Assembly: GCF_026151345.1 (NCBI RefSeq)
Contig: NZ_JAMQPR010000001.1
Span: forward strand, 2,428,676-2,492,675
Direction of reading: 5' to 3'
Source: Leptospira paudalimensis
Lineage (GTDB): Bacteria; Spirochaetota; Leptospiria; Leptospirales; Leptospiraceae
DNA: 64,000 nucleotides
Positions 28,595-37,904 of the stretch are shown piece after piece (the stretch's first letter is position 1; each line of letters begins with the position of its first letter). Position numbers and translations under genes: made by a program. Under the pieces are notes generated by a model. The model searched no databases. It was not told where the DNA came from and worked only from the letters and a program-made list of their open reading frames with translations.

Positions 28595-29368
28595 TTACTT
28601 TCGAAACGACGGGAGACGAATCAAATCACATGCTTCCTCGGCAAATTCCTCAAATTCTCGGAGTCCTTCCATAATGGAACGACCTTCTAAAACCGTTGCC
28701 TTTTCAAAACGTGGATTAAATTTGATTGGTTCTTCCATGTTCATAATGACATTGTTTCCATCTTTTATGTCATTGTTTACGGCAACAAGGAAGTCGCGGA
28801 ACTTACCCAAGGTCTCAAATGACTCAGCAATGAAAATCCTAGATTGTTTGTTTTTCATCCGAGAGAGCTGTTCGCGAAACTCTTGTTTGTCTGCTGCCGC
28901 ATACTCCTCAATTGTTTCCACAAGGATCTTCATATTCCTACGAAGGTTCTCCATATATTTTAATACAGAGTCACGTTCTGTTGCATGGGAATAGTCAAAT
29001 TTGATATGAGCATCCCCAAGGATTGGAATGTATTCCAAATCCATAATATTGATGAGAGTTCCAATTTGGTTGATTTCACTATCATTGGAATTGGGAGTGA
29101 TTTTCATCACAGGGTATTGTGAAATGATTTTGTGTTTGAGGTTTTCTGGATTTTCTTCTCTCGTTTTTGCATTCCGCATGGTTTGTTCCAAGTTATCTGG
29201 AATTCCATCCGGAGAAACTTCTTGCATACGACGTCTGTAACGTTCGATGTCAAAGGCTACACGTTCTTTTTGAAGATCGTTTTTAGCATTACGTTCAATT
29301 TTCTCCAAATTCCTTAGCATTTTCTGCAATTTGGAGAGTTCCATGATCTGTTCTTGCGTAAGAGGCAT
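28595..29368 (-). CDS. Conserved helical protein of unknown function
   Basis: I do not recognise this 257-residue protein. It lacks a signal peptide and membrane segments. A long charged helix near the N-terminus (about 5-60) looks like a coiled coil (LSKLQKMLRNLEKIERNAK). A mixed central part has YIPILGDAHIKFDYSHATER, and the C-terminal half is helical. Its ATG directly follows the TAA of the gene upstream, so it is coupled with it. It is probably a cytoplasmic structural or regulatory protein. Confidence 0.7.
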   Translation of the reverse strand: MPLTQEQIMELSKLQKMLRNLEKIERNAKNDLQKERVAFDIERYRRRMQEVSPDGIPDNLEQTMRNAKTREENPENLKHKIISQYPVMKITPNSNDSEINQIGTLINIMDLEYIPILGDAHIKFDYSHATERDSVLKYMENLRRNMKILVETIEEYAAADKQEFREQLSRMKNKQSRIFIAESFETLGKFRDFLVAVNNDIKDGNNVIMNMEEPIKFNPRFEKATVLEGRSIMEGLREFEEFAEEACDLIRLPSFRK

Positions 29369-30568
29369 TTATTCCCAACCTTCCGGTAATGTGATGGACT
29401 CATGACCATTCTCTAATGAACGTTTGATGGCAGAACTTAAAGTATTATCCCCTTTTGCTAATAAAACTCTCCAATACAGATTGAGAGCCAATGGTAAGTG
29501 TTTAAGCCTACCTGATTTTTGATAGAGTTTTAAAAACTGATCATATTCTTTTTTCACAAACTGGATACAAGCAAGTTGTAACGGGATCAGATACGAATAC
29601 GGTTTTAAATTATATTCAGATGTTAGTTCCCTTTCAAACTCTTCCCCTTCATTCTTAAACCTTACCACGGTATCAATACACGGGTTCATTGTATGTGTGA
29701 GTTCATACCCAAACTCATTACCACTCATCCAATCCCCGCGTAGTTCAGTCTCTAAGTCCGTTTGGTATTTCAAAAAAACAGAATGAGGCAAATAACGTTT
29801 TGCATACCGAAGTGCAGAAAAAGGAGGAATTTTTCCAAAAGATACCCACTGGAACTTTTCTTTTTCCCAAGTTTCCCATTCTTCATAAAATCCAATCATA
29901 AACTTCCAAACACGAAATGCTTCCTTTTCAGGTAACAAACCAAGTTCAATGGCATGGAACAATACACCTATAAGTTGCCAATGTGACTCTTGTAATGCAG
30001 CATCCACCAATGTTGGAAAATGGATTTTTTCGAATTTGCCTTTTGCATATTCAACTAACATATGCAAGATGGAGTTCTCAAATGGAACCTCAGAATATTC
30101 CCAACCAAGTAGGGTTAAAAAACGACGGTTGTCATCGGTTTGCCCAAAAAACTCTTTTGTGGTGAGAACCCATTTCCGGAATTCAGGAACATTTCCTTCA
30201 TACAAAAGTCCATAACCAATGAGTTCCCAATCCTCTCGTTCCATTTCCTCAAATTCACGGTTTTGGCAGAGTTTCCAAATCAGTTCCAAACTTGTTTTGG
30301 GGAAAGCCGTAGGTGATTGTAAAACAGGATCGTGGAAACGAAAGCTCGCATCATTTTCGGAAAGAACCGAACAAAGGCTGAACCCCCCAGAGAAATCGGT
30401 CGATAAATAGAAGAGATAGTTTGCAAAACGAGACTGGTAACCTGAAAAAAAGGCACGTAGGTCTGGCCATAACTCCTGGAGAGAAACTTTTTTAGGGATT
30501 TCTTCCGTTGGATGGAATTCGATTCTGTATTCTGGCCAGCGCAGTTTGTATTCTGTTTGTAAGCTCAT
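29369..30568 (-). CDS. Hypothetical protein, probably helical-repeat
   Basis: I do not recognise this 399-residue protein. It has no signal peptide and no membrane segment. It is rich in Trp, Phe and Glu with long amphipathic helices (WELIGYGLLYEGN, PLALNLYWRVLLAKGD), which suggests a helical-repeat (TPR-like) scaffold in its C-terminal half. It is the first gene of a two-gene unit with the helical protein downstream (stop and start adjoin) and is divergent from the lytic transglycosylase. Confidence 0.7.
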   Translation of the reverse strand: MSLQTEYKLRWPEYRIEFHPTEEIPKKVSLQELWPDLRAFFSGYQSRFANYLFYLSTDFSGGFSLCSVLSENDASFRFHDPVLQSPTAFPKTSLELIWKLCQNREFEEMEREDWELIGYGLLYEGNVPEFRKWVLTTKEFFGQTDDNRRFLTLLGWEYSEVPFENSILHMLVEYAKGKFEKIHFPTLVDAALQESHWQLIGVLFHAIELGLLPEKEAFRVWKFMIGFYEEWETWEKEKFQWVSFGKIPPFSALRYAKRYLPHSVFLKYQTDLETELRGDWMSGNEFGYELTHTMNPCIDTVVRFKNEGEEFERELTSEYNLKPYSYLIPLQLACIQFVKKEYDQFLKLYQKSGRLKHLPLALNLYWRVLLAKGDNTLSSAIKRSLENGHESITLPEGWE

Positions 30569-30616
30569 AAGGAGGGGAACCTTCCCTCTCTAAATTCGTA
30601 ATCATAGGAAGTATGC

Positions 30617-32884
30617 ATGAGGCATTTTTGGTTAGCAAGTAGAATTCTTCTCTTTTTCACAACATCATTACTTGCCGAAACAGACCTTCAGTATCTAATC
30701 AAATCCCACCAATGGGGAGAAATTGAATCTCATTTCAGAAATACATCTCCATCCAGGGAAAGTGAAGTATACACTCTCATTGAATTCCATGAAAAATCAC
30801 CTAACGGAGACAAGGAGAAACGATTTCGGTATTTGTTATCTCTCATCCGAGGTGTATTTGTCACTGATGCAAATGAAGAAGAAGTAAGGAAGATTCTCAC
30901 GCAAACCATGCCTTTCCAAACCACTCTTTTCAAATTGAGTTATTGGAAATTATACAACGAGATCACAGCAAAAAACTTTTTAACTCCAATCGAACGGATT
31001 CAGTTTTTGAATCGGCTCAATATGGAAGAAGATCCGATTTGTCGAAAAGTATTGGATGAACAAATCCGATTACTTGCCTCGAACAACCAATGGAAGGAAA
31101 TTTTAGATAAAGTCCAATCCATCCAAGATTCTCACAAACGTTACCTTTTAACGGGTGATAGTTTGTATCGATATGGAAAAGCAAAACTGATTTTAGGTGA
31201 CGAAAAAGGTGCTACAGAAGAATGGCTTGGTTGTTTACAAAAAGAAGGACTCCAAGACCAAACCGTGCAAATGATCGCATCCGATTGGGGTAAATACAAA
31301 GGGAGTGGTAGTATTTTACAATTAAGTCCATCAGAGCTCACATTATTTTTACCTGCCATCAATTCAAATGACAAAGAAGCTTTGTTTCGCTCAAGACCTG
31401 AACTTTTTTCTAGCCGTCTGAATTATTACGAAGGTTTTAAACACCTAACTTCTGTCCTGACCAAAGTAGGAAAAACAAATGAACTATTTCGAGTTTTACG
31501 CGCCAATAAAGCCTTCGTAGATATGGACTCGTCTTGGATTGTCGCACTTGCTGACACTTTATACCAACAAAACAAATTCCAACAAGCCATCGAACTTTTA
31601 AAAACCTTTCCAGGAAAAGATGCTGGGTATTACCGTGTGCTCGCTGCTTCCTACGACAGGTTAGGTGAGAAAGAACTCTATTTTGAAAATCTTATTTTAT
31701 ACTTAGGCAAATACCCTTTTAACTTATTTTACCAAGACCGACTGATCGAATACTTAGTCGATCGTAAAGGTGAAAAATCACAATATGCACCACTTGCCAA
31801 ATTTGAAAGAGCTCTCGCTGAAATTCCAAACTTACCTGTCAAAGGAAGGCTTGTGTATTGGTATTTACGTTCCTTAAAAGAAAACGGAGAAACGGAACGA
31901 TTTAAAAAAGAATTAAAACGATACTATGCACTTTGCCCAGGTTCCTATTACACTCGTGTGATCAGAGAAGAGTTTTTATCGACCATTAAAGAATCCAATA
32001 AACCAGAAAATCCAACTTACAACAAAGAATATTTATTTGAGTATCTGTCCTACACAGCTGGTATTCCGGAAGAATCAAGTGCCCTCATTGGCCGTAATTT
32101 AGGTTTTGTGTATCCAAAGGACTCTTATGAACTCGGAAACAAATTGGGAGGAATGAGTTCAAGGATCCAAGGCCATAAACTTTTGAACCTAGCCAAAGAA
32201 TACTTCCGCGTGGGAGAAGATAGCCTGGGTCTCCATCTAGTCAACTTCCATGTCAAAAGAGAAAATTTATCCGAAGATGAAAAAGATGAAATTTTAGTTG
32301 GAATCGGAGACCTTACGCGTAACACCTATTATTCGGCATTTCATACAAGGTCTTTACTCAAACGTTACCTCATCCCAGACGATCCGATTTTACTTCCCAC
32401 TTCCCTTTCTGTTCGGATGTATCCAAGGCCTCACCAAAATTTAGTCTCCAAGTACGCGAATGAAAACGGAATCTCAGAAGACAATATATATGCACTGATG
32501 CGCCAAGAATCCTTTTTTAAGGAAACGGCAACATCGAGGTCGAACGCTCGTGGTCTTATGCAAATCATGCCGGCCACAGGAAGAGAACTTGCCCAAAGGA
32601 TGGGAATTTCGTCTTACTCACTCTACGAACCAGATACTTCCATTCGGTTGGGAACAAAATTTTTAGCCTATTTACTCAAATCGAATGGGAATGAATTGAA
32701 ATGGGCATCCATTGCTTACAACGGTGGACCTGGGAATTTACGAAAATGGAAAAAATCTGTCTACTCCGGTGATTTTAATCATTTTCTGGAAGACTTACCT
32801 TACAAAGAATCAAGGGACTATTGTCGCATTGTGGTTTCGAATTACTACGCATACGATATCATGAAAAAATACCACAAGTTGTAA
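30617..32884 (+). CDS. Soluble lytic murein transglycosylase (Slt-like)
   Basis: The 755-residue exported protein has a signal peptide (about 1-20). A long region of helical repeats (about 25-590) resembles the U-domain of Slt70. The C-terminal SLT domain has the catalytic Glu in MRQESFF, followed by the typical ARGLMQIMPATGREL and AYNGGPGN. It cleaves peptidoglycan glycan strands to 1,6-anhydro products and probably helps in wall turnover or in passing structures through the wall. Length agrees with Slt70-type enzymes. Confidence 0.9.
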   Translation: MRHFWLASRILLFFTTSLLAETDLQYLIKSHQWGEIESHFRNTSPSRESEVYTLIEFHEKSPNGDKEKRFRYLLSLIRGVFVTDANEEEVRKILTQTMPFQTTLFKLSYWKLYNEITAKNFLTPIERIQFLNRLNMEEDPICRKVLDEQIRLLASNNQWKEILDKVQSIQDSHKRYLLTGDSLYRYGKAKLILGDEKGATEEWLGCLQKEGLQDQTVQMIASDWGKYKGSGSILQLSPSELTLFLPAINSNDKEALFRSRPELFSSRLNYYEGFKHLTSVLTKVGKTNELFRVLRANKAFVDMDSSWIVALADTLYQQNKFQQAIELLKTFPGKDAGYYRVLAASYDRLGEKELYFENLILYLGKYPFNLFYQDRLIEYLVDRKGEKSQYAPLAKFERALAEIPNLPVKGRLVYWYLRSLKENGETERFKKELKRYYALCPGSYYTRVIREEFLSTIKESNKPENPTYNKEYLFEYLSYTAGIPEESSALIGRNLGFVYPKDSYELGNKLGGMSSRIQGHKLLNLAKEYFRVGEDSLGLHLVNFHVKRENLSEDEKDEILVGIGDLTRNTYYSAFHTRSLLKRYLIPDDPILLPTSLSVRMYPRPHQNLVSKYANENGISEDNIYALMRQESFFKETATSRSNARGLMQIMPATGRELAQRMGISSYSLYEPDTSIRLGTKFLAYLLKSNGNELKWASIAYNGGPGNLRKWKKSVYSGDFNHFLEDLPYKESRDYCRIVVSNYYAYDIMKKYHKL

Positions 32885-32910
32885 AAAATGGCTTTTCCCC
32901 TCCCTTTCCC

Positions 32911-32934
32911 CTGTCTATTCTTTGAAATAGACAG
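32911..32934 (+). promoter_or_regulatory. Hairpin in the gltA leader
   Basis: A perfect 9-bp inverted repeat, CTGTCTATT (32911-32919) with AATAGACAG (32926-32934), lies just before the ACAGGAG ribosome binding site of gltA. It has no T-tract and may be an operator or an mRNA leader structure. Confidence 0.5.
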
Positions 32935-32952
32935 AGATATACAGGAGAAGAT

Positions 32953-34242
32953 ATGTCCGAAAAGGCTATTCTGAAAGTGGATGGAAAAGAGTATGAACTT
33001 CCGATTGTAGCGGGAAGTGAAGACGAGAAGGCAATTGATATTACAAAACTCCGCCAATTGTCAGGTTATGTTACGATTGATTCCGGTTATTTAAATACAG
33101 GTGCATGTACAAGTGAAATCACCTTTTTGGATGGGGAAAAAGGAATTTTAAGATACCGCGGAATTCCCATTGAAGATTTAGCAGCAAAGTCAACCTTTAC
33201 CGAAGTTGCTCACTTACTCATTTATGGAAAACTTCCAAATGATGCCAGACTCAAAGAATGGAATAGTTCAATCACGAAACATACAATGATCCATGAAGAC
33301 CTCAAACGTCTCTTCAATGGATTTCCAAAAGATGGACACCCGATGGCGATCATGTCTTGTATGATGGGTTGTTTGTCTACTTACTACCAAGATAGTTATG
33401 ATCCAATGAATGAGGAACATAGAGAAATTTCCATCATTCGCCTACTTGCAAAATTCCCAACCATCGCGGCGTATGCGTATAAAAAGTCGATTGGCCAACC
33501 TATCATCCATCCGTTAAACGAATTGGATTATGCATCTAACTTTCTCAATATGATGTTTGCTGTTCCTGCAGAAGACTATCACATCGATCCGGAGATTGTT
33601 TCTGCACTCAACTTACTCCTCATCCTTCACGCAGACCATGAACAAAACTGTTCTACTTCTACTGTACGTCTTGTAGGGTCATCACTTGCAAACTTGTATG
33701 GTGCCATTTCTGCAGGGATCCTTGCTCTGTGGGGGCCTCGCCATGGTGGAGCCAACCAAGAAGTTTTGGAGATGTTAGAAGGGATTAAAAAAAGTGGTTT
33801 GTCTGTGAAAAAAATCGTAGAACAAGCCAAGGACAAAAACTCCAGTTTCCGATTGAATGGATTTGGTCACCGTGTTTACAAAAACTTTGACCCACGTGCC
33901 AAAATCATCAAAGTTGCTTGTGACAAAGTGTTAAACAAACTTGGAATCAAAGACCCACTCCTTGACATCGCAAAAGAATTGGAAGAAGCAGCTCTCAATG
34001 ATCCATACTTTGTCGAAAGAAAACTCTATCCGAACGTAGACTTCTATTCCGGTATCATTTATAGGGCACTCGGAATTCCTACAAACATGTTCACTGTGAT
34101 GTTTGCTATGGGAAGATTACCTGGCTGGATTGCACAATGGAAAGAAATGATTGAAGACCCGAATTTAAAAATTGGTCGTCCAAGACAAATTTACACTGGT
34201 CCAAAAGAAATTTCTTACGAAACAGCAAAAAAACAAGCGTAA
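32953..34242 (+). CDS. gltA: Citrate synthase
   Basis: The 429-residue enzyme condenses acetyl-CoA and oxaloacetate. It is of the hexameric, NADH-sensitive bacterial length class. It has an N-terminal beta domain (LDGEKGILRYRGIPIEDLA) and the catalytic residues in HADHEQNCSTSTVR, GFGHRVYKNFDPRA and NVDFYSGI. The ATG has an excellent ACAGGAG ribosome binding site. It supplies the TCA cycle with mqo and the OGDH genes of this window. A GC-rich hairpin ends the unit. Confidence 0.96.
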   Translation: MSEKAILKVDGKEYELPIVAGSEDEKAIDITKLRQLSGYVTIDSGYLNTGACTSEITFLDGEKGILRYRGIPIEDLAAKSTFTEVAHLLIYGKLPNDARLKEWNSSITKHTMIHEDLKRLFNGFPKDGHPMAIMSCMMGCLSTYYQDSYDPMNEEHREISIIRLLAKFPTIAAYAYKKSIGQPIIHPLNELDYASNFLNMMFAVPAEDYHIDPEIVSALNLLLILHADHEQNCSTSTVRLVGSSLANLYGAISAGILALWGPRHGGANQEVLEMLEGIKKSGLSVKKIVEQAKDKNSSFRLNGFGHRVYKNFDPRAKIIKVACDKVLNKLGIKDPLLDIAKELEEAALNDPYFVERKLYPNVDFYSGIIYRALGIPTNMFTVMFAMGRLPGWIAQWKEMIEDPNLKIGRPRQIYTGPKEISYETAKKQA

Positions 34243-34260
34243 GACGATACTAACAAAAAT

Positions 34261-34284
34261 GGACAAGGGAGTTTTCCCTTGTCC
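34261..34284 (+). terminator. Hairpin after gltA
   Basis: A perfect 10-bp stem, GGACAAGGGA (34261-34270) with TCCCTTGTCC (34275-34284), has a 4-base loop. It is 18 bases beyond the gltA stop. No long T-tract follows, so it may work with Rho. It would cover an ATG at 34259, which argues against that start for the next gene. Confidence 0.65.
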
Positions 34285-34294
34285 CTACCTACCA

Positions 34295-36220
34295 TTGAAG
34301 TCATCCTTTTTCAAAATCACTTTCCTATTCCAAGTTTTTTTCTTTCTCAACTTTCCTGTTTATTCCGTGGATAAGGAAGATATTGGGGAAAAATATATTG
34401 CAACAAAGGAATTTAGTTATTGGATCGATACAAAATCGAATACGGGAGTCGACTCCGTATTAAAAGAGGGAAAGTTTCAACAAGTCCAAGATGAATTTGT
34501 CAATTTTGGTTTCTTAAAAGGAACATTATGGTTACGACTTGATCCAGAAAAATTTCCCAATCCAACAAAATTCCCTCTTCTATTAATTCAGGCACATAAT
34601 ATCGATTTGGTGGAATTGTATCATAAACATGATGGAGACAGTTTCATTGTTTCTAAATCTGGGCATTTACAACCTATGTTCCAAAGAGAATTCCCACATA
34701 GGAATTTTGTGTTTCGTTTGGGACACCAAAAAGAAACCATACTAATAGCAATCAAATCCGATATCTCCTTACAGTTTTCAATTGTTTTCACAAACCAAAG
34801 GAACCTTCAAAGAGAAGATTATTTAAACCAATGGGTTTATGGATTATTTTTTGGAAGTTTAGGAATTATCATTTTATACAATTTAGCAATCGCATTTTTT
34901 GTCAGAGACAAAAGTTATTTTTTCTATATAGGATATGTTTTCTTTTTTGGACTCGGCCAATTATCCCTCCTTGGATTTTGGGGATACTTTTTTGTTCCAA
35001 ATTCGTATTATTGGAAACGAGTCGGTATCCCTGTCTTTTTTAGTATTTGCCTTTTTTTCTTCGTATTATTCACAGCTAATTTTTTAAAAATCAAAGTACG
35101 CTTACCTAGGACAACTAGGTTGTATCAACTTTTAGGTGCCTTCTCTTTATTTAATGTTTGTATCGCTTTGTTTGGTGGAATCGCTGAAGCATCAATCGGT
35201 GTGAGTTGGTTATCAGTTAGTATTTGTATTACTTTATTTGGTATGTTGGTTTGGGGATTAAAAAAACGTATCAGGTCTTTTTATTATATCTCAATCGCAT
35301 TTTTTTTATTACTCTTAACATGTATCGTATATGGTTTACTCAAGTTTGGAATTTTACCAAGTAATTCATTTTTAGAAGAGATGTTATTTCCCATCGCATC
35401 CCTTGCTGATATCACATTATTTGCATTTGCTTTGGCAGATCGAATCCAATTACTCCGCCAAGAGAAAGATTTGGCTCTTGCCCAAGTCACAAGCCTTAGA
35501 AGGGAACGGAAAATTTCTCGTGACATTCTCATGCAATCCCTTCCCAAAACAAATCCAGATGTCAAAGGATTACAAATCCAAATTTACATCCAACCGATGA
35601 AAGATGTAGGTGGGGATTTTTATGAATACCACTCTCCCAATCAATACGAACTAGGAATTGTTTTATGTGATGTATCTGGTCATGGAATTCCTGCTTCTCT
35701 CATTTCAGCGATGGGTAAAGTTGCTTTTACAACGCAAAAAGATTCGATTTCATCCCCAAAACAGGTGTTAGAAGGAATGAATCGAGTTTTATACGGAAAC
35801 TGTTCTCCTCAATATGTGACTGCTTCCTATTTGTATTTAAATAGTTCTACAAATGTATGGAGGTTTGGACGTGCAGGTCACCCGAGTGCATTTTTACAAA
35901 GGGCAAGTGGAGAAATCATCAAAGTCCATCCCAAAGGGAAAATTATAGGTGTGTTCCCTGAAATCCAAATTGATGAAATCACATATCCCGTTTTCCCGAA
36001 AGACCGCATTTTACTTTTGAGTGATGGGGTCCTGGAATGTTTTGATCCCAAAGGAAATATGTTCGGTGATGCAGGCCTTATCGATTTTTTAAAAACAAAC
36101 CGTGAACTTCCCAACCATTTGTTTAAGGGAAAACTCATCCAAGAGTTGGAGTCATTTTCAAATCGAGAAATAAAAGACTGGGAGGACGACCTAACCTTTA
36201 TTTTTCTGGAATTGGTATGA
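34295..36220 (+). CDS. 7TMR-DISM membrane SpoIIE-type serine phosphatase
   Basis: The roughly 641-residue protein has a signal peptide (KITFLFQVFFFLNFPVYS), then an extracytoplasmic 7TMR-DISM domain (about 25-165, FGFLKGTLWLRL). A seven-helix membrane block (about 170-385) and a linker helix lead to a PP2C-like SpoIIE domain (about 405-640) with DVGGDFYEY, DVSGHGIPASL and a C-terminal WEDDLTFIFLEL. It links an outside signal to dephosphorylation of a STAS-type partner. The TTG at 34295 is preferred because it gives a clean signal peptide; an in-frame ATG at 34259 lies against a terminator hairpin. Confidence 0.85.
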   Translation: MKSSFFKITFLFQVFFFLNFPVYSVDKEDIGEKYIATKEFSYWIDTKSNTGVDSVLKEGKFQQVQDEFVNFGFLKGTLWLRLDPEKFPNPTKFPLLLIQAHNIDLVELYHKHDGDSFIVSKSGHLQPMFQREFPHRNFVFRLGHQKETILIAIKSDISLQFSIVFTNQRNLQREDYLNQWVYGLFFGSLGIIILYNLAIAFFVRDKSYFFYIGYVFFFGLGQLSLLGFWGYFFVPNSYYWKRVGIPVFFSICLFFFVLFTANFLKIKVRLPRTTRLYQLLGAFSLFNVCIALFGGIAEASIGVSWLSVSICITLFGMLVWGLKKRIRSFYYISIAFFLLLLTCIVYGLLKFGILPSNSFLEEMLFPIASLADITLFAFALADRIQLLRQEKDLALAQVTSLRRERKISRDILMQSLPKTNPDVKGLQIQIYIQPMKDVGGDFYEYHSPNQYELGIVLCDVSGHGIPASLISAMGKVAFTTQKDSISSPKQVLEGMNRVLYGNCSPQYVTASYLYLNSSTNVWRFGRAGHPSAFLQRASGEIIKVHPKGKIIGVFPEIQIDEITYPVFPKDRILLLSDGVLECFDPKGNMFGDAGLIDFLKTNRELPNHLFKGKLIQELESFSNREIKDWEDDLTFIFLELV

Positions 36221-37053
36221 CAAAAAGTTACGAATTATTGGATTCCGGTGACCTATCCAAATTAGAAATTGTGGGCGGTTACAAACTGCAACGATCCTCC
36301 CCTACTTCCGCCTATGGCAAAGAAACTCCTGGGATCTGGAAAGACTTACATGCCACTTATATTAAAAATGATTCTGGCTCAGGACATTGGAATTTCCAAA
36401 AAAAAGTTCCAGAAAGTTTCACCATTGAATTTTCGAATTTAACTTTCAAAATCAAACTCACTCCCTTTGGTCATATTGGTCTTTTCCCAGAACAGGAAAC
36501 CAATTGGAACCGGATCCGAGAGATTGGCAAAAAAAAACAAGGCCTCGAAGTATTAAATTTATTCGCCTATTCTGGTGGATCCACACTGGCTTGCCTTGAT
36601 GCAGGCATGAGTGTTTGCCATGTGGATGCATCGAAAGGTATGGTGGACTGGGCAAGGGAAAATGCAAAACTTTCAGGACTCGATTCCAAACCAGTCCGTT
36701 GGATCGTAGATGATGTGATGAAGTTCATCCGTCGTGAAATCAAACGTGGAAAAAAATACCAAGGCCTCATCCTAGACCCACCCAGTTTTGGTCGTGGTTC
36801 CAAAGGAGAAGTTTGGAAAATTGAAGAAAACTTATCAGAGCTTATGGATGCACTGATGGAACTCTCTGACTCCAAACCAGAATTTGTCATACTCAGTTGC
36901 CATAGCCAAGGTTTTAGCCCACTCACCTTAGAACGAATTCTTTCTTCTCGGATCAAAACCAAAGGGAATTACGAAACCACTGAACTTTATATCCCAGAAA
37001 CTTCAGGAAAAAAATACCCTGCAGGTTTTTGTACATTTTTTAAAAAATCATAA
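36217..37053 (+). CDS. SAM-dependent RNA methyltransferase (RlmI/RlmL C-terminal type)
   Basis: The 278-residue protein has a class I methyltransferase fold: EVLNLFAYSGGSTLACLDAG binds SAM, VDASKGMVDWARENA follows, and LILDPPSFGRG is the catalytic motif shared by RlmI-like rRNA cytosine-C5 methyltransferases. The N-terminal part (about 1-105) is RlmI-like rather than a PUA domain. The target base is not known. The start overlaps the phosphatase stop by ATGA, which implies one transcript. Confidence 0.85.
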   Translation: MTKSYELLDSGDLSKLEIVGGYKLQRSSPTSAYGKETPGIWKDLHATYIKNDSGSGHWNFQKKVPESFTIEFSNLTFKIKLTPFGHIGLFPEQETNWNRIREIGKKKQGLEVLNLFAYSGGSTLACLDAGMSVCHVDASKGMVDWARENAKLSGLDSKPVRWIVDDVMKFIRREIKRGKKYQGLILDPPSFGRGSKGEVWKIEENLSELMDALMELSDSKPEFVILSCHSQGFSPLTLERILSSRIKTKGNYETTELYIPETSGKKYPAGFCTFFKKS

Positions 37054-37070
37054 GTTCCACTTTGCCTTCT

Positions 37071-37904
37071 ATGAAACAACAACGATTCAACATCACAAGT
37101 TTCTCAAACCCAAAGGTCAAATGGGTCAGCGGCCTCAAAGAAAAAAGGAACAGAGATGAAGAAAAAAAATTTTTCATCGAAGGTTATAGAGAAATCAAAA
37201 AAGCCATCACAGGGAATCAAAATTCACCTATCCCTTGTTTGCCGGTAAAGATTACGAGTCTATTCGTTTCTCCCGAATGTTTTTTAGGAGAAAATGAGGA
37301 AGAACTCATTTCGTCCCTTCGTTGTCCGATTTACGAATTACCAAGAAAAATATTTGAAAAGATATCCTATCGAGATCGGCCTGATGGTCTCATTGCTGTT
37401 GCAGACACACCAAATGCAAATATTCCATGGGAACAATTTAGTTCCATCCAAACCAATCCCATCCTCATCATCGAAGGTGTCGAAAAACCAGGGAATCTTG
37501 GCACCATCCTTCGGACTGCTGAAGGTGCTGGTGTTGGACTTGTGATTGTAACAGACCCAAGGATTGATTTATTTAATCCCAATGTGGTCCGAGCAAGCAC
37601 TGGAACTATTTTCACACTCCCTGTATACATCGGAGACTTAAAGGAAGTTTTATCTGAATTTCATAACATAGGATACAAACGGTATGCGGTCACACCAGAA
37701 GGGAAAACCTTATACAGTTCAGTGGACATGAAAGAAAAATCTGTTTTTTTGTTTGGCAGTGAACAGTATGGTCTGAGTCCGATTGCTAAAGAACTCGCAG
37801 ATACAACATTATACCTTCCCATGCTCGGTGAAGCAGATTCTCTCAATTTAGCTATGTCCTGTGGAATTGTTTTGTACGAATCCATCCGCCAAAGATCCAA
37901 ATGA
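37071..37904 (+). CDS. SpoU/TrmH-family RNA 2'-O-methyltransferase
   Basis: The 277-residue protein has an N-terminal RNA-binding substrate domain (about 1-105) and a C-terminal SPOUT domain with a knotted SAM site: VEKPGNLGTILRTAEGAGVG, NVVRASTGTIFTLPV and LPMLGEADSLNLAMSCGIVLYE. Family members methylate ribose in tRNA or rRNA (such as TrmH, RlmB). The true target is unknown. A TTG at 37062 gives three more residues, but the ATG at 37071 is preferred. It overlaps the next gene by 4 bases. Confidence 0.88.
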   Translation: MKQQRFNITSFSNPKVKWVSGLKEKRNRDEEKKFFIEGYREIKKAITGNQNSPIPCLPVKITSLFVSPECFLGENEEELISSLRCPIYELPRKIFEKISYRDRPDGLIAVADTPNANIPWEQFSSIQTNPILIIEGVEKPGNLGTILRTAEGAGVGLVIVTDPRIDLFNPNVVRASTGTIFTLPVYIGDLKEVLSEFHNIGYKRYAVTPEGKTLYSSVDMKEKSVFLFGSEQYGLSPIAKELADTTLYLPMLGEADSLNLAMSCGIVLYESIRQRSK

